DNA from: Sulfuriroseicoccus oceanibius
GTDB lineage: Bacteria > Verrucomicrobiota > Verrucomicrobiia > Verrucomicrobiales > SLCJ01
Assembly: GCF_010681825.2 (NCBI RefSeq)
Contig: NZ_CP066776.1
Span: forward strand, 2,542,001 to 2,606,000
Direction: 5' to 3'
DNA: 64,000 nucleotides
The notes under the pieces were generated by a model. That model saw only the letters and a program-made list of their open reading frames with translations. It was not told the DNA's origin and ran no database searches. Position 1 is the stretch's first letter. Each line of letters opens with the position of its first letter. The translations under genes were made by a program, and so were the position numbers. This document shows positions 42,732 through 51,348 of the stretch, piece after piece.

Positions 42732-43700
42732 TCATACGCCACACAATCGATAGACCGAGACAATGTCGTCGTAACCGGTCGGCCCGTTGCTACGAGCACC
42801 CTCGTCCGGAGTATATTGCTCGAGCACATTGGCTAACTCTTCGAATTCAAGCTTCCGATATGTAATAACACCATCTGGCCGACTCACACAACCACTCGCA
42901 ACGACGCCCTTTCCCAGATAAAGAGCCTCGCGCACCGAAAGAGAATCACCATCAGTTGTCGTAGCCCGGATCAAACAATCACTAATCTTCAGCACTTCGA
43001 AGAAAGAATGCGGGACCGGAAGCAACAACACATTCTCAGGAACCTCAATCTGTTCATCAATCAAATACCTCTCATATGCGGATGATGGATCTGAAATGAT
43101 CAGTTGCGCGCCTGGCAAGGACCGGAACAACCGAATCAATTCTAAGATTCCATAGGTCTCATCTCCATTTGAGTCAAAAACGAAGTCATAAGCGTTGGTG
43201 CAGAACACCACTTCATCGCCGGTTCTCTCGTCAAGAAACTTACCAAGGGCCAAAGAAACTGCATCTGGCAATTTCTCACCACCCACGGGCGGTAGAAATG
43301 CCGACACCAACTGCACGTTTAGGTTCCAGCGTCCAACCATCGAAAAGCTGGCATCGTTAAGAACAAGCGGAATCGAGCACATCGACAACGTGACGCGGTC
43401 TAGAAAGTTCCGAAACGCTCCCCACCTCCCGACATTACCGTGATAGGTCAATATCGACGTCCTGCCAAGTAATTTGCACAGTACCGTCATAAAAAACAGC
43501 AAGTAGCTATTGCTCAAATTGAGATGTACAACCGATGCGGATAGAACTGCCCGTGCGAATGACACGGGAGAAAATGACGACAGATCGTAGAATGAGTGCG
43601 CGGTCTCATCGCGCACCAATGAATCCAACAAACGCTGCACGTGGATAGTAACGCCGCCTACAGGTGGAGGAACTTTACCGACTATCAACAAACTCCCCAT
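42732..43700 (-). CDS. Glycosyltransferase, GT4-like
   Basis: About 322 residues from ATG 43700 (MGSLLIVGKVPPPVGGVTIHVQRLL), which has AGGA just upstream; a longer reading overlaps the polymerase gene. GT-B features: PPPVGGVTIH near the start, VHLNLSNSYLLFFMTVLCKLLGR, LTYHGNVGRW, and the donor domain end ISDCLIRATTTDGDSLSVREALYLGKGVVASGCV, an E-x7-E-like block. It probably adds a sugar to the EPS repeat. Donor and linkage unknown. It follows the Wzy-like gene with 5 bases between. Confidence 0.82.
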   Translation of the reverse strand: MGSLLIVGKVPPPVGGVTIHVQRLLDSLVRDETAHSFYDLSSFSPVSFARAVLSASVVHLNLSNSYLLFFMTVLCKLLGRTSILTYHGNVGRWGAFRNFLDRVTLSMCSIPLVLNDASFSMVGRWNLNVQLVSAFLPPVGGEKLPDAVSLALGKFLDERTGDEVVFCTNAYDFVFDSNGDETYGILELIRLFRSLPGAQLIISDPSSAYERYLIDEQIEVPENVLLLPVPHSFFEVLKISDCLIRATTTDGDSLSVREALYLGKGVVASGCVSRPDGVITYRKLEFEELANVLEQYTPDEGARSNGPTGYDDIVSVYRLCGV

Positions 43701-43705
43701 TTTTC

Positions 43706-45082
43706 CTATTTTCCAATCAACAAGATCCAGTACACGAAATGCAGTACCACGAGACACCCCACACTGCCCCACGCTACTCTCTTTGCGGAAGGGCCTATCA
43801 CCCGATAACATGCCACAGAAACGAGGTAAATCGGCAGATACATCGCCATCATCCTTCGGGTGTCGGCATTGGAAACCATGAGATAAAGCAGCAGCAAACT
43901 CATCCCAAACAGAATAAGAACCGACAGTGGGAACTTTTTAAACACACGCCCCCGTGTCGCAACTACGAACAATATCCCGCCCCACACGCATACCCAGAAT
44001 ATACCAGCGATCGCATGAGGGAAAGCTAGGGCACTCTTTGACTCATCGGAAACGGGAACAAAATCCGCCCACAACGGGAATGGCTGCATTTGGTTGAACC
44101 CAATAATCGCTAGATGTCTCGCGCCCCAAGGGAGAGAGTAGAGCTTTTTGCCAAACGAAGAACTGCTGGCCCCATCGACTGAGTAGTGCTCGTAGCGCGT
44201 CAGGGTCCTTTCGGCACTGGAGGAAACAGAACGATACCCGCCGAGAACAAGAACTGCACCAACCATCACGACGCCAGCGAAAACCGCAAAAGCGGTATTC
44301 ACCTTATGTTGAAACTTCAAAAATAGAAAAACGGGGTATAACGCAGCCAAAAACAACCCGCTCTCAAAACGTAGTCCCATACACGCCCAGGCAAGTAGCG
44401 GAATCAGCCAAACCCCGTAGCTAACCCGCTTGTGAGCCAACACCATATACGTGCAAAAGTAATAAAGAAACGCGACATGAACGTCCCGAAGAAACACCAA
44501 AGAAAAGAACATGAAATGCCCTAGAAACGCGTAAACACACGCATACCTAAAGGATTCCTTCTGTTTGAAGAACACGCGAATCGAGCCGTAGACAAACACT
44601 TGACACATCGCAGCGAACCACGCAACATGCAACTTTTGATGCATCAAAGTAGCCCCATCGATCAGGTTTGCCATTCGTTGAATGCATCCGGTAAAATAAG
44701 AGAACAAAGGCAACTCGGAATACTCGAATTCCTCATAAGCCTCGTGCCTCATATCAACGAAACCGAACTCCGCCAACTTTGACGCACGGTCAAAGAAGCC
44801 CTTTTGATCAGGGTATCGAAAATAGTCCACATATGGATCAGAAATCTTAACAAGATCAATCATAAAGGAGTACGACAAGTACACTCCAAAGCATAAGAAG
44901 AACAACTTGAGGTAACCAGGGTCTCCACTATTCCCAAAAACTAACGCACACAGCCCCACTCCAAGCAACACCCAAGCGAGAGCCATCAGCAAAAACGACC
45001 CACCTGAGGTCAGGCTAACCAACAACGAAATCGCCAGAACGAGCGTTGCGTACGGACTATCTTGAAAAAATCCTTTCATCAT
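43706..45082 (-). CDS. Polytopic membrane protein, probable Wzy-type polysaccharide polymerase
   Basis: About 458 residues from ATG 45082 (MMKGFFQDSPYATLVLAISLLVSL). About ten hydrophobic segments are seen, with a large loop VKISDPYVDYFRYPDQKGFFDRASKLAEFGFVDMRHE and another GGYRSVSSSAERTLTRYEHYSV. Wzy proteins are defined by topology and context more than by motifs, and this gene sits among glycosyltransferases next to a flippase, with no other polymerase in the window. It would join repeat units in the periplasm. It could instead be an EpsG-like or other membrane glycosyltransferase. It abuts the upstream GT4 gene (16 bases). Confidence 0.65.
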   Translation of the reverse strand: MMKGFFQDSPYATLVLAISLLVSLTSGGSFLLMALAWVLLGVGLCALVFGNSGDPGYLKLFFLCFGVYLSYSFMIDLVKISDPYVDYFRYPDQKGFFDRASKLAEFGFVDMRHEAYEEFEYSELPLFSYFTGCIQRMANLIDGATLMHQKLHVAWFAAMCQVFVYGSIRVFFKQKESFRYACVYAFLGHFMFFSLVFLRDVHVAFLYYFCTYMVLAHKRVSYGVWLIPLLAWACMGLRFESGLFLAALYPVFLFLKFQHKVNTAFAVFAGVVMVGAVLVLGGYRSVSSSAERTLTRYEHYSVDGASSSSFGKKLYSLPWGARHLAIIGFNQMQPFPLWADFVPVSDESKSALAFPHAIAGIFWVCVWGGILFVVATRGRVFKKFPLSVLILFGMSLLLLYLMVSNADTRRMMAMYLPIYLVSVACYRVIGPSAKRVAWGSVGCLVVLHFVYWILLIGK

Positions 45083-45098
45083 AAATACTGCGACTCTC

Positions 45099-46238
45099 TC
45101 AGTCTTTGCCACGCATCAAACGTTTCATAAACCGAGCATTCAACAGGTTGTCACGTACCGAGAATCTCCCTAAATGTGCTCTAAAGGGCGCACTCCATGG
45201 TTGGATCTGACGCCAACTCCGATTTCTCAAAACACTCAAACAATCGGAATCACACGCAACCAAGTACCCCGACACGCCATGTTCAATCGCTTCGACCACG
45301 CCCCCATTCGGAGGGCCTATCGTGGGCAGCCCACATGCGTTCGCTTCAAAATAAACATTCCCGAGTGACTCTTGGAATTCAGTCAGCAACCAGAACACAT
45401 CCGCCCCTGACAACAAGCTTGCGAGATCCTCTTGGGGATAACTTCCAACGAAATGCACTTTACTGGTGATCCCCAGCGCCTGTACGCCCTCTTTCAGGGT
45501 CTTCAAGTAAGCACCATCACCAACGACGACCCAGTGATAACTCTCCCCCATCTCACACAGTTCGCCGAACAAACGTAGCATTCTACCGTACCCCTTGCGC
45601 TCAACAATCCGGCTAACCGAGATCAACACATCAGCCTCATTCGGAATTCCCAGCCGGGACCTAAGCGAACTTTCCGTTGGGCAAAACATATTGGAGTCGA
45701 AGCCACTGTACACCACCGAAATCTTCGACTCGAGAGAAGCACAGCAGTCAAAATCTAAAATCTCCGACCTCATATAATGACTTACCGCAACCACCTCCTG
45801 ACATCGGTTCATCAACTGCACAAATCTCTTTCGGTACCCCCCGATCCGCAACTTGAGAGAAGGGTTGCCTAATATATCTGGCCCTTCTTGACCGTGCAAG
45901 TAAACCACACACTTAGCGAGTTGCGTTGAGTTCAAACAATAAGCACCAAAACGCTTGGCAACTCCATCATTCAAAACCACAAGATCATACTGATCCCACC
46001 ACTTGCGTATTGCCGCCCACAATTGATACGGCCGCAGTAATTTCGTGGTCTTAACCCCAATCACGCTGGCCTTCAACGAAGAGTCACCCTCCAAAAACTG
46101 GGCGTTTCGAGCTTCGGTCAACACCGTCACATCGAACCCGAATTCCGAGATCGTCTGCGCAGTACGGTAGCCGACAATACCAGCGCCTCCCACTTGAGGA
46201 GGCATCTCAACAGAGACCATCAATACCCTCTTTTTCAT
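45099..46238 (-). CDS. Glycosyltransferase family 4
   Basis: 379 residues, typical GT4. MKKRVLMVSVEMPPQVGGAGIVGYRTAQTISEFG at the N-terminus, CVVYLHGQEGPDILG, VVAVSHYMRSEIL, DVLISVSRIVERKGYGRMLRLF, HWVVVGDGAYLKTLKEGVQALGITSKVHFVGSYPQEDLASLLSGADVFWLLTEFQESLGNVYFEANACGLPTIG (the E-x7-E site is ESLGNVYFE). Likely one step of repeat-unit synthesis at the cytoplasmic membrane face. It is 24 bases downstream of the GT2 gene. Confidence 0.93.
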   Translation of the reverse strand: MKKRVLMVSVEMPPQVGGAGIVGYRTAQTISEFGFDVTVLTEARNAQFLEGDSSLKASVIGVKTTKLLRPYQLWAAIRKWWDQYDLVVLNDGVAKRFGAYCLNSTQLAKCVVYLHGQEGPDILGNPSLKLRIGGYRKRFVQLMNRCQEVVAVSHYMRSEILDFDCCASLESKISVVYSGFDSNMFCPTESSLRSRLGIPNEADVLISVSRIVERKGYGRMLRLFGELCEMGESYHWVVVGDGAYLKTLKEGVQALGITSKVHFVGSYPQEDLASLLSGADVFWLLTEFQESLGNVYFEANACGLPTIGPPNGGVVEAIEHGVSGYLVACDSDCLSVLRNRSWRQIQPWSAPFRAHLGRFSVRDNLLNARFMKRLMRGKD

Positions 46239-46262
46239 CTACTTACTTAACCATCTCCGCTA

Positions 46263-47210
46263 CTACCGCAATCCACCAACTAATCGACGCAATTTCTCTG
46301 CACGGCGCTCCCCGAGAAATCGCCTTATGATTCGTGTAGCGAAGCGACCACGCATGTTAAAGTCGGGAGCCAGAGCATCTCTGGCATCGAAACAACCTTG
46401 AGCAATATCAGGAAACTCAATACAAGCCTGCCGACCAATCCAATCGTACCGATGCGCAAAACCGTCACGATAGACATCTATCCGCCCCCTCTCTTTTAAC
46501 TCTGCGACGGTGCGATCCGTCACCCTTAACCGGCTTTCAATTTTATTCATCCCGTACCCCTTGCTCACGCGAGGTGCCCGATCGTGCTCACGATATACAA
46601 AGCACGTATCACCGCACCACACGTAGCGGTTATCGACCAAAGCGCAGCGGAAAACCAAATCGCCGTCCTGATCTGCACTAAGCGACTCATCCCAACCTCC
46701 GACCTGTTCAACAAGTGACCGTTTGAATGTGAGCGCTCCGCAACTCGCAGTACCATTGGTAAGATGAAGTTGAAGCAAGTCACATCGAACGCTCCCCTGA
46801 TTACTTGGTTCTGTAAGTCTCCGCCGCCCACCACGATCAAAGAGATAGCGATAGGGTGAAACAGCAATCGAACAATTGGAAGAACGTAACGCCATAACCT
46901 CACAACGTAGCTGATTCTCACCTAAGAGGTCGTCGGAATCTAGAAACTTCACATACTCGCCAGTCGCCAATCCAAGGCCACGATTACGGGCAATTTGGGC
47001 ACCTTGATTGGCCTGTAACAATACCCGGATCCGACAATCTCTCTCTTCAAGCTCGCGAAGCAAACTCCTGGTTTCCTCGTCGGACCCATCATCAACCAAA
47101 ATCCACTCCCACTGAACTCCGCGTTGTGCCAGCACACTGTCTGCAGTCTCCAAAATCAGGCTGCGAACATTGTAGACGGGGGATATCACAGAAACATCAA
47201 TTACATTCAC
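46263..47210 (-). CDS. Glycosyltransferase family 2
   Basis: 315 residues with a GT-A fold: DVSVISPVYNVRSLILETADSVLAQRGVQWEWILVDDGSDEET (UDP-binding), YVKFLDSDDLLGENQL (DxD metal motif) and SLSADQDGDLVFR. The C-terminal part is variable and may pick the acceptor. A GT2 in an EPS operon; exact sugar not predictable. It is separated from the pyruvyl transferase gene by a 96-base AT-rich gap. Confidence 0.93.
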   Translation of the reverse strand: MNVIDVSVISPVYNVRSLILETADSVLAQRGVQWEWILVDDGSDEETRSLLRELEERDCRIRVLLQANQGAQIARNRGLGLATGEYVKFLDSDDLLGENQLRCEVMALRSSNCSIAVSPYRYLFDRGGRRRLTEPSNQGSVRCDLLQLHLTNGTASCGALTFKRSLVEQVGGWDESLSADQDGDLVFRCALVDNRYVWCGDTCFVYREHDRAPRVSKGYGMNKIESRLRVTDRTVAELKERGRIDVYRDGFAHRYDWIGRQACIEFPDIAQGCFDARDALAPDFNMRGRFATRIIRRFLGERRAEKLRRLVGGLR

Positions 47211-47306
47211 TAAACTATTAACTTAAAGTACTGCCAGAGTCTCCCTCAAAACAAAACAACGCGAGCCTCTAAGAACAACAAAAAACAACACCAACAAGGA
47301 CGCATG

Positions 47307-48434
47307 TCACAATAATGAGAAGACGTCGTTCCACATTTCGCGGCTCTTCGCCTTCATCTCCTCGGAAATCACCTCGATACGTCGTTTGACCGCTTTATCC
47401 TCACACCTGTCTATCATCGCTAAGTCCACTTCGGAAGACCCAAGCGTCTCCAAATTTTCAGCAAGGCCATACTCATCGAGAAGTGTTTCATATTTATGGT
47501 TCCATGACGTCGCGATAACAGGAACACCCTGAGACAGGGCGCTAACACAACCATGAAACCTAGAAGACATAATATATTTTGCCCGCCCGATCACCGTCTT
47601 AATCATAATAGGGTCCCACGAAGAGAACACATCAAGACCTCCGTACCTCCGGGAAAGGTTCGCACATATCTCCTCATCTTTCGCGCCTTCATGATTCAAC
47701 AACACCACAGTCTCCCCGCGACCAACGCAAACCTCAATGAAGTTGCACAGATAGTCATAGTAAACAGAAGAAACAGATTCACTGGTCTTATCTAGCATCC
47801 TAGTATTAGGAATAACAAGAACCACGCCTTCATACTTCGCAGAGCAATCATCCCCTACGTAAGGAGCCAACAAATTGGTAAAATCAGGAGCAACGCGCAA
47901 TTTGGACGCGTCAGTCAAAACTGATTTCAGATAGTCGGCAGAAATCGAGTCTCTTGCAAAACACACGTCTACACAATCCAATATACGGCAAGTCGCCTTA
48001 GCAACCTCTGGATCCCGAAAAGGACCAAAAGCCTGTGGCAGCATAACAATCTTCTTCCCTCTCTTTCGAGCTGCCTCATAACGCCTAGCCACCTTCTTCG
48101 CTCCAACACTCCCCCATTTATCGGAGTAGCGAAGACCAGAAGCGTCAAGAATAATATCGACGTCACGGCTTTTAGTCACACCGAAAGTATCGACTAGCTT
48201 CTGAGGCACCAAATCGACCATCCAATCAAGATCGACGCCCTTGAACGTAAAATGCCCTAATTGCGAAATATCTTTGCAACCCAGAACCTTATAACTATAT
48301 CTAATCGATTGCCGTGGAGCACAACAGACATTCACTTTATCACCATAATGCGATCGCAACTCTTGAACTACCGCATACAACATCAACTCAGCCCCCTTAT
48401 TCGGAAAACCTATCCCTTCAACTTGAATATTCAT
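47307..48434 (-). CDS. Polysaccharide pyruvyl transferase family protein
   Basis: 375 residues. N-terminal MNIQVEGIGFPNKGAELMLYAVVQEL (NKGAE), KIVMLPQAFGPF (QxxGPF), FARDSISADYL, and C-terminal RAKYIMSSRFHGCVSALSQGVPVIATSWNHKYETLLDEYGL (SSRFHG...W-x-H-K) are the signature blocks of the family (CsaB/WcaK/EpsO). It would attach pyruvate from phosphoenolpyruvate as a ketal to a sugar. Its start is one base from the nitroreductase stop, so they are translationally close. This pairing recurs in surface-polysaccharide loci. Confidence 0.92.
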   Translation of the reverse strand: MNIQVEGIGFPNKGAELMLYAVVQELRSHYGDKVNVCCAPRQSIRYSYKVLGCKDISQLGHFTFKGVDLDWMVDLVPQKLVDTFGVTKSRDVDIILDASGLRYSDKWGSVGAKKVARRYEAARKRGKKIVMLPQAFGPFRDPEVAKATCRILDCVDVCFARDSISADYLKSVLTDASKLRVAPDFTNLLAPYVGDDCSAKYEGVVLVIPNTRMLDKTSESVSSVYYDYLCNFIEVCVGRGETVVLLNHEGAKDEEICANLSRRYGGLDVFSSWDPIMIKTVIGRAKYIMSSRFHGCVSALSQGVPVIATSWNHKYETLLDEYGLAENLETLGSSEVDLAMIDRCEDKAVKRRIEVISEEMKAKSREMWNDVFSLL

Positions 48435-48435
48435 T

Positions 48436-49455
48436 TTATAGAAATTTTCGAATTTGATCTAAAGATTTCTTATGTGAGTGTGGAATCATTCCTGACTGTT
48501 TCGCATAGCCCACAGATATTAACATCACTGGACGCTCGCATGCATCAAGCCCAAGTTGTTTCGCCATCTCGTCCTCAAGCGTCTCTATGTCAGGCCAGTT
48601 GATCGGGCAACTACTCAACCCTAAGGTTTCTAATGCCAGCATAAAAGTCATCGCTGCGAGGGATGCGTCTATATATATTAAGTGACGATCTCTAGCGAAA
48701 GCAAAAGCCTCTAGCTTACCAACTAAAACCACTATCATTGGAAACTGATGGGCAAACCCTTTTGTTCCCATTGGAATATCGGACACTCGATTGACAACCG
48801 CCGGGGTATCTATAACTACAAATTCGAATGGTTGGCGATTACAAGCGCTCGGACTCTGGGCTGCGGCAGAAATAGCTTGATCTACCAGACTCCGTGGCAC
48901 CGGAGTATCTTCATACCAACGTACCGAACGTCGTTGCCTGGTCAATTTGTAAAAGTCATCGAAACCAACCGGCGCTATTTCGTATTCCGATCTAGCAACC
49001 GGACTTGACTTCTGCGGTTCACTTCTTCTGCCGATACCTTCGGCCAGCAAACTGAAACGGCGTTCACACTTTTCTATCACGGGATCACTCCCTGTCACAG
49101 AGAAGTATTCAGTCAGAACGTCACAAAACCACGCAAGTTCATCGTGGTCTACAGGTTCACAATGACCCGAGACCACAGCTTCGAATGAATCAATCGTCTC
49201 TTGTATATAGCCCAACGCAAAAACATTTTTCATAGGATCCATAATCAATCCTTTTTCCAAACGATGAATATTGCGTCTAACCCTGAATCTATGTCCCTCC
49301 AAATTCAGCACACCAATACCATACCTCTCAATGCCACGATACACCGACAATATCTCTCTCCGAAACGCCTTGGCAATAAACACACCGTGGAATAACTTAA
49401 GAAAGTCGAACCGAGCCATTAACCAAAAGTAGATCCCTTTAATACACCTCTTCAT
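48436..49455 (-). CDS. Nitroreductase family protein with N-terminal extension, in EPS locus
   Basis: 339 residues. Residues ~165-339 are a flavin nitroreductase domain: LTRQRRSVRWYEDTPVPRSLVDQAISAAAQSPSACNRQPFEFVVID and ETLGLSSCPINW. The first ~150 residues (RRNIHRLEKGLIMDPMKNVFALGYI...) form an unrecognised helical domain typical, from memory, of nitroreductases found in polysaccharide loci. It would use FMN and NAD(P)H; substrate unknown. It lies between the flippase and the pyruvyl transferase with only 3 and 1 bases between genes, so it is an integral part of the operon. Confidence 0.86.
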   Translation of the reverse strand: MKRCIKGIYFWLMARFDFLKLFHGVFIAKAFRREILSVYRGIERYGIGVLNLEGHRFRVRRNIHRLEKGLIMDPMKNVFALGYIQETIDSFEAVVSGHCEPVDHDELAWFCDVLTEYFSVTGSDPVIEKCERRFSLLAEGIGRRSEPQKSSPVARSEYEIAPVGFDDFYKLTRQRRSVRWYEDTPVPRSLVDQAISAAAQSPSACNRQPFEFVVIDTPAVVNRVSDIPMGTKGFAHQFPMIVVLVGKLEAFAFARDRHLIYIDASLAAMTFMLALETLGLSSCPINWPDIETLEDEMAKQLGLDACERPVMLISVGYAKQSGMIPHSHKKSLDQIRKFL

Positions 49456-49458
49456 AAA

Positions 49459-50953
49459 TCAATTCCTAATTCTGTACCAAACGTCACCAAGAGGCTTTAC
49501 AAGCCCCTCCCCTCTAAACGAGCAAACATCAACAAAAAGAAGCGAAATGACGTAGACCACCGTATACAAACATACCCTAAAAATTAACAACTCACCACCA
49601 ATAACACTCTTGAACAGCAGGACCAGAAAAGCGGCACACAACACGGAGAACAAGGCCCTGAAAACCACTCGAAACACATCCGAACAACGAATCAAAGTTC
49701 CACGGAAAGTGTACGAATAATATGGCCAACGCAACAGAACAAACGCCACACTGATTCCATACGCAACGCCGACAGCCCCCCATCGCGAACCGATCCACAT
49801 AGCCAAAACATTCAAAGGGGCGGCAAAGAGAGTCCACTTGAGCTGCCTATCGGTAGTGCCAAGCGACAGGTACACCCAACCTGTCGTGACATTGAGAGCA
49901 CTTACAAAAGCCGCTGGCATCAACGCCTTGTATATAGCAATCGAACCAATCCACTGGTTGCCCAGAATCAACAGAATCACCTCCTCATTCAAGGCCATCA
50001 ACCACCCTACGATAGGGAACCCTAGTGCCAAAACAACTGTCACACTCTTTAGATAGACTATCTTATATGCCTGCGGATCGTCTTGAAGACGACTCAAAGC
50101 GGGCAACATTATTTTCGTCATTGGCGAGTTTATCTGACTCAACGGCAGCATCAGCAGACTGTATGCCTTGGAATAGTATCCCAGTGCCGCCCCGCCGAAC
50201 CGCCAACCAACCAACACATTGTCAGCGTTCCTTGAGAAATAGTTCAATACATTAAAGCCCGCGAGGTTCAGCCCATAGCGGATATAAGGACGGACACTCA
50301 CCTTACTGCTAAGCTTGCTAGGAATCCAACGACTGCAAAAAACGAGTCCGATGCATTCGATGAACACTGTTGCTAAAACCTGCCACACCAATGCCCAATA
50401 CGACCACCCTAACACCGCCAGACAGATCGCGACCAAGATCCCGAAAAAAGCTGAAATCAGATCGATCACAGCCAATTGAGTAAAGTTCATGTTTCGAGTC
50501 ATCAGTGCGCGATGCTGCGCGATGCCCCCCTGCAATGCTAAAGCCGCAGCCAAAAAACAGCGTAATATCAAAAATTTCTGGCCGATCGTAGAGATTCGAA
50601 ATCAGAGGTGCTGAGGCGCAGACAATGAGCGCAATAATTACACTGACTCCCAGATTAACCCAGAACAGATTGCTCACTTCTTGCCTGGTAACCTGCGCTC
50701 TCTGAATCGTCGCCTGTGTCAGGCCGAAGTCTTTGAACATGTTGGCGAAATTCAAAAGAACAGCCACCATTCCAATCAGCCCAAAATCGTCAGGGGTCAG
50801 AACTCTCGCTAGTGCAGCCGTGGAACCAATCGTCAGAACAAAGCGCGCTCCCTGCCCCCCCATAATGACAACACCTCCTCTCACGGTCTTCCGGCCGAGC
50901 GATCCAACCTGGTGAGAGTCAGCAAATAGTTTGTCGCTATACCTCAGCTTCAT
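49459..50953 (-). pseudogene. Wzx-type oligosaccharide flippase, frameshifted at a homopolymer as read
   Basis: From ATG 50953 the N-terminal part (MKLRYSDKLFADSHQVGSLGRKTVRGGVVIMGGQGARFV, FGLIGMVAVLLNFANMFKDFGLTQATIQRA, YDRPEIFDITL) is WzxC/polysaccharide-transport-type. After that the homologous sequence (LAAALALQGGIAQHRALMTRNMNF and so on) continues in another frame to 49459. Removing one A from the A6 run at 50552-50557 restores ...DITLFLAAALALQGGIAQHRALM. It thus has either a real single-base insertion, a phase-variable site, or a sequencing error. The intact protein would flip lipid-linked repeats across the inner membrane. It is the first gene after the ops site. Confidence 0.85.
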
Positions 50954-51348
50954 CGATTAGTAGGTGGTACTGAAAACAACTTGCCTTGCGAACCCCTTTC
51001 CTCATGTGGCGGCATGCATCACCCGTTTCCCAACAAGGGGCGACCTTCGCCCCTCCCCCCCCCGCTTCAACGATAAGCTTTGCGAGGGCACGCTACCGCC
51101 ATTGGTTGGATCACGGCAGCTTCGTAAACTGCAGCCAACCCTCCAAATAGCTAATAAGCGGGTTCTGAGCCGAACAAGCTCTATGTGGGGTGCGACCGGT
51201 CCCTCCGGTCGCATAAAGAAATCAAATCAGTTTCGCGAACCTTGGGGAGTCGTGCATTCCCCCACCGTGGAGTTTGGTCGACTCCTTCCACTAGAAACTG
51301 ATATGCGAAATGTGTGGATCCATCGATATATCCAGGAACATGAGTCGA
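50954..51348 (-). promoter_or_regulatory. Leader region upstream of the flippase, with ops element and hairpins
   Basis: About 395 bases between the BY-kinase stop and the flippase start with no supported gene. On the minus strand it shows GGTTGG...CCAACC arms just before an ops-like site (51088-51100), then a C10/G10 run and the hairpin GGGGCGA-AGG-TCGCCCC (51038-51054). The arrangement fits a long leader of an RfaH-controlled operon. The promoter itself was not pinned down. Confidence 0.5.
51088..51100 (-). promoter_or_regulatory. ops element (RfaH/NusG-paralog recruitment site)
   Basis: On the minus strand the sequence GGCGGTAGCGTGC matches the enterobacterial ops core (GGCGGTAGCGTGC) without a mismatch. 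It lies about 135 bases upstream of the flippase start, on the coding strand of the polysaccharide operon, as ops does in E. coli surface-polysaccharide operons. No rfaH-like gene is seen in this window. A chance match of 13 bases in the right place and strand is unlikely but possible. Confidence 0.75.
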
